A DNA stretch of 64,000 nucleotides from Nematostella vectensis (Eukaryota; Cnidaria; Anthozoa; Actiniaria; Edwardsiidae), in contig NC_064048.1 in the NCBI RefSeq assembly GCF_932526225.1, positions 6,616,627 through 6,680,626 on the forward strand. Direction: 5' to 3'. The notes beneath the pieces were generated by a model. It searched no databases. It had not been told where the DNA came from and worked only from the letters and a program-made list of their open reading frames with translations. The translations under genes and the position numbers were made by a program. Below, one piece after another: positions 1 to 14,170 of the stretch; position 1 is the first letter of the stretch; each line of letters begins with the position of its first letter.

Positions 1-294
1 CAGTGTTGACTCGTTCGAGTAAAGGTACGAAAGGCTGACTTCAGTCGTTGTTTTGACTAACTGTACAGCATTAAAACCATACTGTACAAGAGATGACAGA
101 TTTGTTTGATAATGAGGGAGTCATAAAGAAAATTATAGCCTTAGGTTTGGTCTAGTTTTCTTAGCATTCACCAAAATGTAACAGTTCGCCGATAAAACGC
201 CGCCATTTCAAAACAAAAAGGCTGGTTTAACCGCGCGGTACTGGAACTAGTCTTGCGTTTTTCAGCACTGGCTATTGCCACCATTTACGCTACC

Positions 295-359
295 ATGGAC
301 ACTGGTAGGATGACTCCGGCTGCTTTCGTCTCTGAATCCCCTCAGAATCTTACGGACGA
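295..359 (+). CDS. Candidate first coding exon of an unidentified plus-strand gene
   Basis: An ATG in good context (gctaccATGG) opens 21 codons plus two bases, beginning MDTGRMTPAAF and ending at a strong donor (GA|GTGAGT). Upstream is a GC-richer stretch that could be a promoter. The encoded start matches no family I know. The gene would run into CCT2-A on the opposite strand. I could not find the next exon. The terminal-exon candidate at 11796-11885 has an incompatible phase (it starts in phase 0, this exon ends in phase 2), so at least one more exon would be needed to join them. It could also be a chance ORF. Confidence 0.3.
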
Positions 360-1714
360 GTGAGTGATAAGGGTCAGATACATTATGCTCGTAAACTTAC
401 CATGATATTTAATTTGAGCGTCACCCCCAAAATATATATTATGCTCAAAATTATGCTCTTGTCGCACCATTATGCTCGAGTGATGCTGTGAAAATAATTC
501 TCCTTCCAATCCTCCCCCCTTTAAAGAACAGCCCAGAAGAGCTGGTAAAATGATGTAACCAGGCCTCTATATAAAAAAAGCCTCCTGATTAGCAACCAAG
601 CCTCCTGTGAATCTTTCAGGGATTCGTAAGGCCTAACAGGATTGGCTTGATTACCTCATTGTTCTATTGTATTATTCTTGTTCTTCGTCTGTGGTGCACC
701 AATCTTGGTGAAATCTGATAGCTTCTACATGACGCAAATTATATGCCGGATTTGATATTTTTCTCTTACATTTTACATTTACATTTTTTTTTACAAAAGA
801 GAGAAAAGACTTAACAATCTTTTCAGATATTTTTTTTTTGTTAGAGAAATATTCAGTAGTTCATTTTTTTACTTTTGGTAGTATTTAATGTAGGGATTCA
901 GTTAATGTAAAAATCGTATTTTCGGTATTTCTGTCCACACGAAACTGTTCCGTAACCTTAAGTAATCTCAGCATCGTGGATGTTTTCGTACTTTGTTCAG
1001 TATCCTGTATATTTCTTATGCACACAAGAAGATAACTAGAAAAATACATTTGCATTCACGATTATCATATAAAATTGCTTATATTACCATGCATTACTTA
1101 TTTAAATAAACATAAACAGCAAGACCCTGATAGCACTAGTTAAAGTGTAGTAAGTTTATTTCAACGTTTTGCTGGATTTGTAACATGAAAAATAGATCAC
1201 ACATTCAAATCGATAAGCCCCATCCAAACAGCATCAGCATTGATAAAAATTATAAGCATGTCTGGGACAGGTAATGTATTTCTGTTCACACACTAAGGAA
1301 TCTTATAAAGTTAATATAAATTCCAAAAACACTATGTGATGCTGTTACACAGTTTCCAAAAAACAAAAGTTACCTTAAACTACTTTCACCTCTAGGTTAA
1401 CTATATGTATATATCATTTTCTCCAAAAAATTAAATATTTGGTTACTTTAAGTATTTACTATTATTTGGCATTTCATGCTTTTAGCACTTTTTATCTTAC
1501 AAGTCTATATTATTTTATCTTATTTGTTAGAAGTTAAAGATTTTTTTTACTGCACATAATAAATATGTATCTATCAAAATATCAAATGTAAAATAAACGA
1601 AAAATTTAGGGATGTAAACGACCGTAAATAAATAGAACTTTCTATCCGTTGTTCTGTCCTTAGATGATGTGACAAAGAGGATATTTTACTATGTCACTTG
1701 CCAATCTCTGTTTC
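360..1714. other. AT-rich non-coding stretch, downstream of CCT2-A
   Basis: No exon was recognised. Near 380-480 the decamer CATTATGCTC and close variants recur four times. On the minus strand AATAAA (plus-strand TTTATT at 1155-1160) lies about 555 bases past the CCT2-A stop and is a candidate polyadenylation signal, making much of this the CCT2-A 3' UTR. The rest is A/T-rich sequence with homopolymer runs. Confidence 0.45.
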
Positions 1715-4700
1715 TCAGAAGCGCTCAATATCTGGAGTGCTCGGACGGCGCATTCTAAAAAAACACACAAAAAAAATCAATAATTAGATAAATATTTACT
1801 TTAGTTTTGGAAACCGTCATTTTTCATCCTTGCTCGGCCAATTTAACCGTTTAATTGATTGAATGTAAGGCAAGAATTCATAGTAAACTTGCAGGAATTC
1901 GTGTTTATCGCACCTTTTAATCAAAGTTTGATGGCCGCCATCATTAAACACAAGCTTAGACCCCAGCACCGGCTCAAACCATCTTAACTTGATGTAGCAA
2001 CCAATGGGCTTCCTGTGGTAATGTAGTCCGCACAGGCAAACCATTTTCGTTGGCTTCCTGTGGTAATGTATCAACAGAGGCAATCCAACTTACCTTAGCC
2101 TACGTGTAGCCATTTGAATGGTGTGCACAAATTCAAACTTATTACAATGGCGTCACGGAACATAGCCAGCTTGCAGGTGTTTACCCGGTGCTTTTTTTGC
2201 TCTGCGTTAAGTCGTGGTCGCCATCTTATTTTTGGCTGCGCTAGCTTGGCGCAAGTGACAAAACGCTCGTTCCAGCTTTCGCGCTTCCAGAACAAAACAA
2301 GATGGCGGCCACGACTCGGCGCATAGCGAAAACACCGAGAAAACATAGCAAAAAAAAAAAAAAAAAAAAAAAAAAACAACAACAACAACAACAACAAGAT
2401 GGCGAGAAAACATAGCAAAAAAAAAAGAAAAAAAAAACGGGTAAACGCCAGCAAGCAGACTACACGGAACACGATTATCGCCACCGTTGCGTAGACGTTA
2501 CCAGAGGATATTTTCGCGAGTCAGCGGCTACGCGTAGGCTAAACTTAACTTGGCGCAGCGACCAATGGGCTTTCTGTGGCAATGTATCAACCATCTTACC
2601 TGGGTGCAGCTTTGACAATATTGTCGACTCGTACGATCATCTCAGCGGCCTCAGCGGCAGAGAGCAGCACCTGGCGCTTGACCTGGTACGACTCAGTGAT
2701 GCCGAGATCACGCATGTCACCGACAGTGCCATTAACCATGTCTAGGACATGAAAACACTTGAGGTCAGCGGTCAGCGGTTCTTCCCTTGTGTGTGTATTG
2801 TGCTCTCTATTCACTCAGTCTGTTTGTGTTCTTCTCTGTGTGTATTGTGTTCCATGTGTACCCTACTCACACAGTCCATATGTGTTCCTCCCTTGTGTGT
2901 GTACTGTGCTCTCTATTCACTCAGTACGCATGTGTTCTTCCCTTGTGTATCTATTGTGTTCTATGTGTTCCCTACTCACTCAGTCTGTATGTGTTCTTTC
3001 CTTGGGTGTGTATTGTGTTCCTTGTGTTCCCTACTCACTCACTCAGTCTGTATGTATGTGTTATCTCTTGTATGCGTTGCGTTACTTGTGTTCCCTACTC
3101 AATCAGTCCGTATGCATTCTTTTCTTGTGTGTATTGTGTTTCTTGTGTTCCCTACTCACTCACTCAGTCTGTATGTGTGTTATTCTCTTGTATGTGTTGC
3201 GTTACTTGTGTTCCCTATTCACTCATACCGTTTGTGTTCTTCTCTGTGTGTATTGTGTTCCTTGTGTTCCCTACTCACTCAGTCCGTATGTGTTCTTCCC
3301 TTGTGTATGTATTGTGTTCCATGTGTTCCCTACTCACTCAGTCCATATGTGTTTTTCCCTTGTGTATGTGCTGCACGGAGTTTGGCGACCAAGTCAGCGC
3401 TGTCATAACCAGCATTATCAGCGATGATGGTTGGCAGCTGTAGACACCAATAAAGACAGGATCAAAAAATGAAAACAGTCTAGAGACTCAATTTCTTTCT
3501 AACATTTTCATCAATTATGCATATTGGTAAAGAGAAATTATCTACTTAAACTAAAATAAACTAAATCATATCAGATTTCAATCAAATTTCAATTAATTTG
3601 AATCGAATTAATCTGATAAGAGATAAATTAAACAAAATTACATTAAATTTTAATCAGAATTCAAAAGAGAGATGCTTTTTGCAGCTGGAATACAGTATTA
3701 CGAAAGCGCAGATACAACTTGGTCGAGTCTAATGCATTGAAGGCTGCTTAGGCAGCCGCCAAACAACTCATGTCTAACCATGGAAAACAGTTAAGATCGA
3801 AGTTGTTTGCCTTTGTGGAGGATGGAAAAGGGAGAACCCGGATGAAAACACGCAGAGCAAACAAAAATCACGAGCACACAGGGGGGTGCGCACCACCTTC
3901 CCCAATCTTCAAGTCATATGCTTTTTTGCATAGGCTATGACTGCGAAGCCCCTCCCCCTCCTGCCCCCCCTCCCTCCCCTCAGCCAATCCTGGGTACGCG
4001 CCTGCAAGCTTGCCCTCTGATTTATGTTATTACTGTTATTACCTGTCTGAGAGCATTAGCGAATGCGTCCATAGCCGCGGACTCCTTCCCTGGCGTCTTG
4101 GCGGCAAGCTGGGAGACGGCGTGTGCCATCAGCATTTCAGATGCGCCTAGAAATACAAGGACAGTGATTAATGTTAAGTCTAAGGCGTTCCTGGGAATTC
4201 TGATTATGTTTCCTGTGTTCATGCGGATTCAAGGGGTTATGACGTCGTAGAAACCCTCCCCAGTCTCTCTCGCCTTACGTTAAACCACAGAAATCCCGAA
4301 CAAACAGCCAGCGACCAGACGGATGGGTGAGGTATCCTTAAACCACTTCTCTTAGCAGTAGCAAATAACAGCAATAACCACAACCGACGTACCTCCACCA
4401 TTGACCGTCCTTGTCTCCTTGACTGTCTGGGTGAGCACGCACAGCGCGTCATGGAGCGACCTCTCCGCCTCGTCCAGGATCTGCTGAGTTGCGCCGCGGA
4501 TGACGACCGTACACGCTTCATTCAGAGCACACCCAGAGAAATGGATAAGCTGAAAAAAAATGTTGTTGGTGGTAATAGGGTATTCAGGCCATGAAAGGGC
4601 TTAGGGTACATAGCGACAATAAACATTCGTAGTTGCTTTAGTTTTTATAGGTCTCTCTCGTGGGCCAACACTGTTGATCTGCTTTAAGTTTAACTGAGAG

Positions 4701-7700
4701 TGGATCAACATTGTTGGTCTACGAAACAGACCTGGTGTGTACTACAGCGACGAATACACATTGTCTTATTCAAGCATAATTGTATGAAACCATCAAGTTG
4801 AGCACTGTTTTGGCTCCCGCTGAAAAACTTATTTTTTAATACACGTGCCCTACGTCATCTTTCCCAACCATGACCTCTTTTTCTTGCATGAACCCTACCT
4901 TATCTTCCCCAATGATGACTTCTTCTTCTTGCACGACCCTTACCTTATCTTCCCCAATGATGACTTCTTCTTCTTGCACGACCCTTACCTTATCTTCCCC
5001 AATGATGACTTCTTCTTCTTGCACGACCCTTACCTTATCTTCCCCAGTGATGACTTCTTCTTCTTGCAAGACCTTTATCTTATCTTCCCCAATGATGACT
5101 TCTTCTTCTTGCACGACCCTTACCTTATCTTCCCCAATGATGACTTCTTCTTCTTGCACGACCCTTACCTTATCTTCCCCAATGATGACTTCTTCTTCTT
5201 GCACGACCCTTACCTCTACAATCCTCTTACATATCCATACCTTATCTTCCCCAATCATGACTTCTTCAATCTTCTTACACGTCCCAAGCTTGACGAGATC
5301 AGGGCGGCTAAAAGTGGAGACTATTTCACCCCCCGTGACAAGGGCAAGTCTCTCTACGCCCTCAAAGTCAGCATGCTCTATGGCCATCACTCCAGCGTCA
5401 GCAAACAACTGCTCAGGGTAGTTATAGATCAGCTGTCTGGGATATACATTAGGGATAAGGGTAGTTAAAGATCAGCTATCTGGGATATACAATAGGGATA
5501 AGGGTATTTATAGACCAGTTGCCTGGGATATACAATTGGGAAAAAGGTAATTATAGATTAGCTGACTGGAATGTAAAATGGGGATAAGCTTAAATTAAGA
5601 CTGCCTGAATTTACAATAGAGATAAGGGTAGTTATAGATTAGCTGGGTAAGGATGTACCTGTTGACAAAGCAGTTGATGCCGTGTTTAATGATCATCTCC
5701 ACTTTGTCTTTCATCTTTTGCTTTAAAGAAAACGGAAAAGAAAACCTTGATGATATCCCGCAATTAGTATTTGAACTTTACAATACTCATACGCAGAATA
5801 TCTTTGGCAACAAATATTTTCTTTCAGAATGTTAAGTAATGCCAAGACATTGTCGTATTTCCCAGAAGGATGTTTTACTATATACCTTTTTTCCCTTAAT
5901 GACATAAATCATGCTAGATCTCTCGTGTTCTTACCTTTTCAGCTTTTTCTAGTTCAGCAATCTTGGCAGTTGAATCAACTCGGACACGGGAGCCAAAAAC
6001 CTGACAAAATCAAACGTTAAAGCGAATTAAGAGCCATAGCAGGGGTCCTCCCATTATTATATAAAAAGAAAGAAACGACCAGTAGTGTCCCAGGGATGAT
6101 GGTGTATTTCAGGCCCAGAAGAAAATGGTGTGCAGGCCTGCTACGGTCGCTTTCGCCCTGGCTTCCAAAACATAAAATACTCATGTCACACTATTCATTC
6201 AGTCCAATAATTGCCTCTTGTGACCGGACTGTTGCTGGTATAGCGGTAGCATAAGTATATTATCTTTATTTTAAAAGCATCCGCCTACCCTGCCCTGCCC
6301 TCTTTTAACCCAACTATTTATCTTGAGATAGAACGACGGAAGCAGCCGCTCCTGTATAACCGCTTGACCCCTGCGAACAAGTGCCCTCCCTGGGACATGA
6401 CAAATTCAAGAAACGCCGCGGCGATTATTCGAGCAATTAGGACAAGAGTATTACCTTGACTTTATCAGCATCCATGGGTGTGTTTGCAATCAGTATTTTT
6501 GCATTCTCGATCTTCTTGGGCTGGTTGACACCGATCTTCTTGTCCAATAAAAATCCTTTGACACAAGAAGAAATGATTTCATATTTCTGCATATTCACTT
6601 TTCACTCTTTCTCCCTCCCCATCCTGAAACACTCTTAAATTCTCCCTTTCAATCCTGATTCACTCTTAAATTCTCTCTCCCCATCATTTCTCCTTTTCTT
6701 CGTCTGATCTCTCGTCCCGTTCGTTTGAAAATTTCTTTATCCATGGCCGTAACAGGGGGTGGGGCACTGGAAATGACCAGTACGGGCGTGGCTGTGCCCC
6801 CAATATCTTCTTAATATTTCTGTATTGTGCCCCCCTCCCCCAATCTTACGTGGCCTACTACGGCTGTGTAATCATATCATGACATCTGAACCTTTATTAA
6901 GATTCTTCATACTAGGATATTTTTCTAGTATGAAACAGCGCGAGCCACCCAATGTATAGTCTGCTTAGCAGCCGATCTTAGTGTCAAAAGCTTGTGTGGA
7001 AGACGTTCATGACACTAAGAGCAGCTTCTAGGCATACTTCCAGGGCACCGGTCACCTTCATCAAGAAAGGAGTCGACCATCCCTCCACCCAACTTCTTGA
7101 TAATCTGAATGGCGTTCAGGTCACCACTTCCCTTGAGGCGGAGTACTGCGTCCACGGCCAGCTTGGCAAAGTGATCTCTGTGCTGCACTAGGATCTTGGA
7201 GCTGAGCGTTGTGCGAGCAATGTTCATCAGGTCGTCACGGAACTTCTCTGGGTCGCTACTGTGGTCCACGGCGGCAGCTTCCAAGGCTTTCTCTGCAGCT
7301 TTTACTGATTTTCTCCACCCAGCAACAATGGTCTGTGGGTGTATCTTACAGGAAACAAGTTTTTCTGCTTCCTGGTTTGAAAGTATTGGGATTAGAAATT
7401 TATTGGTGCTAAATAAGTAAGGGCACATGGCAAGTTTTTTGGGAGGATGGGGTTCACAGGTGTAGATATTCTCCCGCAAAATAGATATTTTGTTTAAATG
7501 GCGGCCTGTGCACCCCCTAACTTGCTTGTGCTCGTGTACAACTTCTATCAAAGGACTGCACATTTGTTGAGATTGACTAACAGTGGGATTTTATTCGTGA
7601 AAGTATTTCGGAATTTCCCGGAGGAATCTCGCCATCGGGGCTTCATAGGTCAAGTGGATAGGGAAGCCTGTATTTTAACATACCTTAAGCAACTCCGAGG

Positions 7701-10700
7701 CAAGAACGGTGACACTTGTGGTCCCATCGCCCACTTCATCGTCTTGCACCTTGGACAGCTCTGCGACGAAGAAAAGCAATACATCAAAGACAACAAAATA
7801 GGACATTATCGGAACATTTTCGTTCGCTTCACACATTTCTTTACTTCCTCTCCACATTCACTCGCACAAGGCCCGTAGCCAGGGGGGTGGGTGGGGGTAG
7901 GGGGATAGGCTTTCGGAAGACCCCCTTCCCTTCAACTTAACCAGAAGGTCCGCACTAATAAAGAAAAATTAAGTATCACGTCGAGCTAGGACGAGCTACT
8001 TAAGAGAAAATGGTGCAACAAATGGGTAAACAACCCCCCCTTCCCCCCCACCGCTCAAAATCCTAGCTACGGGCCTGCATAATTGGGGCATGATAATCAT
8101 TAACTCCTATTATTGAAATGATAATGATAGCACCATCATTCCACCCACACACCTCTCTCGCTCGCCTAACTGACTCGCCTCATACAATCACGTGACTCAC
8201 CTCACGTACTATACTCGCTCGCCTTAGCTTCCAACACGTGCATGATTTTTTTTATCGTTGCATGAATTTTTTGATGTCTGGTTTGGGCTGCATGCATTTC
8301 TTTTTCGCGCTTTTCAGCGCGTATGTTTTTTTTAGTTCCTTACTCACCCCCGCACCCCCCCCAACCCAATCCCCACCCCTTCACTTCTCTAATGGTCCGT
8401 CCCTTATCTCACTCAGGCGCGTCACCCACTTGTTTTACTAGTTCGGTCGCCCGCCCGTCTGGCTTACCTACTAGGATCTTGGCGGCAGGGTTATCAATTC
8501 CAATTGCCTTCAGAATGGTGGCGCCGTCATTTGTAACCTGGATGTCGCCATTTTGACCAAACGATTGCAATATTTTATCCTAATAAGAAGTTACATAAAA
8601 ATAAAGCTATAAGGGTCGCTGGTGTATGCGCATGAAATTTATGGTAATTTATGCATCCTTAGTACTCTGGGATGTCAGATAATAAACGTTTCGTGGAGAT
8701 ACTGCAAGGCATAAAAAGAATACCATTTTTTGTTCTTTTAGGGAAGGTCAGAATTTTATCAGAAAACTCAACGCCTTGCCTTCAAACCTACCCCCTCCCT
8801 CCCCCCCCCCCCCCCCCGGAAAAGCGGAAAAGTCCACTATTTCGGATTGGGTATCGGACTGTAAAATAATTCGAAGCTGGATAATTCCCCTCATACCCTT
8901 CTACTTCTACTACTTGTTTAAAATTTCGATTTGAAATCCCAGCTTTTTCTCGTCTTTTTCTCTGATATATGTAAATGATAATTTTTCTTACCATTCCTTT
9001 AGGACCAAGGGTACTTTTGACGAGGTCTCCTATAGCGATGGCACCTACAAATGAAGACTACAAAGGCCACGGCTTTAATTGTCTGTGGTACAGGAGGGAC
9101 ACAGAATTTTAATAAAAGTGAAGCGGGTAGGCGGTCATAATTCTATCAAAGGTGGGGTTAGAGTTGGGCCGTGGGATATTGTTTTTTGCATATCAAGAAA
9201 ATTTAGCCAGAAATTGTCGTTTTTGCCAAACTCGGTCACTTCCATATAAGGACGAATGATATATTCCTTATTTGGGAAAAACTGCCTGATTCTTGTAATT
9301 TTTAAGGTTGCAGCACCGCAGGTGCTTCGTAAACTTTATGACTTGTAATCAGAAAGGAAAAATAGTGACTGTGACCATCTTTAGTCAATGGAAAAAGTAT
9401 CGGATAAGAAACTAAGATTCCTCGGTACCAGACCCCCAAAACGACAAGGTTTTCTTCATATGGGGTAGGCGTACTTAATTTTATTAAAGGTGGGGTTAGA
9501 GTTGTACAGTGGGAGTGCATTTTGGGGTATGGGATACTGTTTTTAGGGCACTGGACTCTGACACTGAAAAACGAGGGTTTCTGGAGGAAAATGGCTAATA
9601 TGAATAAAAACAAAAGATTCTACTGAAGTTTTACGTGAAATTTTTTCCAAAAAAAAAGGCCTGCACACCATCATCCCTGGGACACTACTGGTCGTTTCTT
9701 TCTTTTTATATAATAATGGGAGGACCCCTGCTATGGCTCTTAATTCGCTTTAACGTTTGATTTTGTCAGGTTTTTGGCTCCCGTGTCCGAGTTGATTCAA
9801 CTGCCAAGATTGCTGGGGTTGAAAGCCGCAAAAAAATGGAAGCGGACTCCCAAATAAAGCATCCAATCTTCTAATAATGCGAAAGCCGGGAGAAAAAAAA
9901 ATGACAAAAAATACAGTTGAAGTGTTTTTGGGAGGCTAGGCGTGGGATAATGGGGCAAGGGTGGGGCCATGGTGTAAGTATTTTTTGGGTGGACATACGG
10001 ATTTAATAAATAAAGCAAATAAAGCACAAGTAAAAAAAAAGCGTTCCATTGTGAGGGATGATGTTTTTTTTGATGGATGGCGGAGTAAGGGGTTTTCCCC
10101 TGGCCCCCTTAAAGTCGGGTCGCTTATACACAGCGGACAAAAGCACCAAACTTGGTATAATATAGCCTACAGGATGGTAATCAATATTGAGACCGGTGCC
10201 CTCGGGTACCATTTGCGGATCCATAAATAAAGAGCAATTTTTTTTTTTAGAAATCTGGTGTTGCGGGTACCCTGTGGTAAGATTTCCATACCTTTTCAAG
10301 ACACAAAAAAGATCAAAATTCACATATTTGAAAACGATTTCTATCATTTTCTATTCATTACTTCGAATTCCGAGCCAAGAAACATATAAATAGCTATAAA
10401 AAGCTACATTTGAAGAAGAAGGAAAACCTAATAGAACCCAGGCCCCACGCGGCTTTATTTACATCCCTTTTGCTAACATACAAATCTTACTGATTTTTAT
10501 TCATTTAATAAGCACAAATGTGGTGCACATGAATTTTCCCAGATTTTTTTTAGAAATCTGGTGTTGCGGGTACCCTGTGGTAAGATTTCCATACCTTTTC
10601 AAGACACAAAAAAGATCAAAATGCACATATTTGAAAACGATTTCTATCATTTTCTATTTATTCTTTCGAATTCCGAGCCAAGAAACATATAAATAGCTAT

Positions 10701-13700
10701 AAAAAGCTACATTTGAAGAAGAAGGAAAACCTAATAGAACCCAGGCACAAGGCGGCTTTATTTACATCCCTTTTGCTAACATGCAAATATTACTGATTTT
10801 TATTCATTTAATAAGCACAAATGTGGTGCACATGAATTTTTCCAGAAATTTTCTTTCAATGAGTTCTCTAAGTATTATATTAAGGGCTATAGAGCTTTAA
10901 TTTAACCAGCGCGGCTGTAATTAATAGGCCCGTCAGCAAGAAAAAATATGCTACCGATGAGGGAGATTTTTCATAGCCTATTGTGCGTTGAGAAAATTTT
11001 CGCAAGTTTTACACCTTTTTCTTGCTCATCACCTTTCTTTACTAATGTTCTTCTCAAATTGTTTCTTTCTAAAGTTTTCTCTGAATTTATATTTTTTTTG
11101 TTACATTAATTATTTGTATTTGGTTGCTACAGCTTTAGTACGTTTTGAATTCTTTCACATCCGATGATTGATTTTATTAAGTACTTTACACCAAAAATAT
11201 TGTTGCACAATTCGTGCAATTGAAGTTTGAGTCATTTACCGCCTTAAACCGCAGTAAAAATTTAAATTTTGTCAACAATGCTCACCAGATTGCCTTTCAG
11301 GATGTTAGGTTTCATTGCAAATTGACTATTCAAAACGTAATATTTTATGAATATTATTTGAATTTCAAATAATTCCCTCTCCCAAAGCTCTTGTGTTGGA
11401 TTCTTTGTCAAAGAATGACTTTTTAGGTGTTTTAAGAAGGCAATATACAATCCTTTGACATTGACTTGATTTGTTTGTATTCTTTTGAAAGTTTTTTTTC
11501 CTATAATTTTAAGCTTTCAGATTTTTAAAAACATATTTTCAAAACATATTTTTAACCATATTCTCTTCCAAACGTTTACATTGAAAAGTGATTTATTATC
11601 ATAGTTACAAAAGAGATCCATTAATACATCCATTTCAATGTGTTAATCAATATTACTTGGAGAATCCATGGTACAAATCTATAAATGATTTATGATTGAA
11701 AGCATGATATGGGCTTTAATGTTTTTTAAAAAGAAAAAAAAATGATGAATACAAAATTTCACAAGTACTAAACACCATTATCATTTTTCCTTTAGAATCA
11801 GCAAGCCGTTTCTAATGTGATCACAAGAGGCTTGGTAACAGAGACTCCCCGTATCCGGGATATTCTGAAGCACCACTCTAAATAGTACAAAAATGTGTCT
11901 CTTCAAAACTTTGAGGGTGATGCCTGGCAGAGAAGGCTAAAGGGTGCGATGTTTGACCAATCGAATTAGCAAACGAGATTTCACTAGAATTTATCTTATT
12001 ATAGCTCTCAGGCATGACGGCCGCAGTCTTTCTGTGTTTTTTTTGGACTGTGTGTTTGACACTCAAAATTCCACGTGATTTCTTAGTCCATGTCGCATAT
12101 TATTTTTGGTCCAGTTTTCAGGAATTTAAGGGGAGGACGGGTGTCTGTTGACGATGACAGCCGTCAAAGTTGTTGTGTCGTTGTTGTGCCGATTGCCATG
12201 CCGTCTGTGGCAATACGTTAGAATCTAACACATCTTTCTACATAACATATATCGTACTGTAAAATTCAAAGCGAGTATTTCTTCGCTTACTTTATACAAG
12301 CCAGTATGGTACTTGTAACGTTTTAAAATCACAAAAGAAAATTAAAAATTAAAACAAATATCAAATATGTATTAAGATAATAAATGTTCATTTTATGAAC
12401 TCGTACTTGATGGTGTGTTCTTGGATGAGGGTTTGGAGAGACTGGGATTGAGCGGGAGGTCATGGATGCAGGCCCTTACCCAGGATTTTTCTTGGGGGGG
12501 GGGGGGGGGGGGGAGGTTCGCGAAATCCGCAAAAGTGGACCTTATTTTTTCGGGGTGGGGTGGGGTGGGGCGGGGGGTGCAGGGAGTTCGCACCCCTCCT
12601 GGGTACGGGCCTGGGATGAGGGTTTTGGTGGGATTGTAAGAAGGGACTGCGTAACTGAACCTAGATCCCAGTTTTATCTAAAAGACACTAAACGATTACC
12701 TTGGGGCGGGGCCGGGGCGGGTAGCACGAGCACTTTATCTCCCCCCACCCACCCACCCTCCTCTCTACCATCGGCACCCCTCTGCTTTTCGGCCGCCAAA
12801 ACGGAAAATCAACACCAACAATAGCTCAAGTATGCGATGCATGAAAACGAGTCAGCCACATTCGCATTCCGTTGGTATACTGATCAAATATACCCTGACA
12901 CTCCTTTTACAGCTCGTAGTGATTCAATCACGCTGGTAAGGGCTAGGGTTTCAGAACTTTCAGGTCAGTCGGGGGGGGGGGGGGGTTCTTCAGGGTAAAA
13001 GTGATAGGGATGCTCGTCGGGAAATTCGAAAAATACCCCTATAAAATACCATGACAATAAATAATAAATTATACCATGACAACTCGGATCATTTGTTTAT
13101 CTTTTCGTTACGGCCCTATGTTATTTTAAAATCAAAGTATCACAATTGTTTCCGAAGCGAGAGCCTCGTTCTACTCCATGCTAGTTATGGGCCAAAGCGG
13201 GGGAGCCGTCGGACGCCCTTGACTTCCAACCACTCGGTCGTATGAAGCCGAAAACCCTAGCTAATAGAGTTCCATGATTTATATTTTCATTTTGTAAAAA
13301 AAAAAAAAAAAGATATCGAACTAATATAGATCGGCAGTGGTGGCTGGCGTCTACAGATATGGCGCTCAAAACCTTCTGATCGTTAGAATAATAGAATAAT
13401 TCTGGCTTACGTCAGGTAAACGTGTCTTAACGTGTCCTCTTTTAAGGTTGACGCTAGTATCGTCAGCACTAGAGTTTTTGAACACTTGTTTATAGCACCG
13501 TCATTTCTTCGGCACCTCGAAGAAAACGTCTCTGAGAAAGGATAAATCCCCGCGGACCCTGGGCACATGCCAGCGTACGCGCATCATTCTGAAAAGTCTC
13601 TTTCAGTTTGTTTCAGAATAACTTTCTCCCCTTTATTACAATAACGGTCCGCCGGTCACTGATCCGCACCTTAGGAAAAGCCTCTAAAACTCTGTCTTTT

Positions 13701-14139
13701 AGTAGGAAACAGTTAAAGGATTTCTCATTCCCAAAATCTCCCAAGCGTGTCTCATGTACATTGTGGAGCTCGGACATCAGAAAAAGGAACGTACCATTTT
13801 TAAGAGCCTGCACTTATATATTCTGTTAATATATTCTATAAGCCCAGGCCCGTAGCCAGGATTTTGAGCGGGGTGGTTCGTATTTCCATTTCAGAGGACC
13901 AAATTTCCGGTATACCCCTCTACAGCTCAACTCGCCTTATAACATTGGGCAATCGATCTTGTATTTAAAATGTTATTAATAGGGTGTTATTTAACATATA
14001 GTGATAATATTAAAGATGTTTATTATAAAAAGATTTTTATAGTTATTTTAAAGACATATTGATGTGCACGGTATATCTCCAGCCAAACGTTATATATTTT
14101 TGTTTGCTCTGAGCGGACCTTCAAGCCGGGTGTGTGTGT

Positions 14140-14170
<31 letters not shown>

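Noticed and set aside
2095-2484. 129-codon minus-strand ORF with Leu/Phe runs that mimic a membrane protein
   Set aside because: It translates the poly-A/CAA stretch of a MITE. The same apparent peptide occurs at the second copy (21245-21639).
2749-3443. Three overlapping plus-strand ORFs of about 220 codons rich in Cys, Val, Ser and Leu
   Set aside because: They run through the exon 13-derived minisatellite. All frames stay open because the unit lacks stops, and the sense information belongs to CCT2-A on the minus strand.
4836-5468. Long ORFs on both strands over the 45-bp array ([15 protein letters not shown] and [15 protein letters not shown] repeats)
   Set aside because: Translations of a 45-bp repeat whose only meaningful frame is the minus-strand continuation of CCT2-A exon 10.
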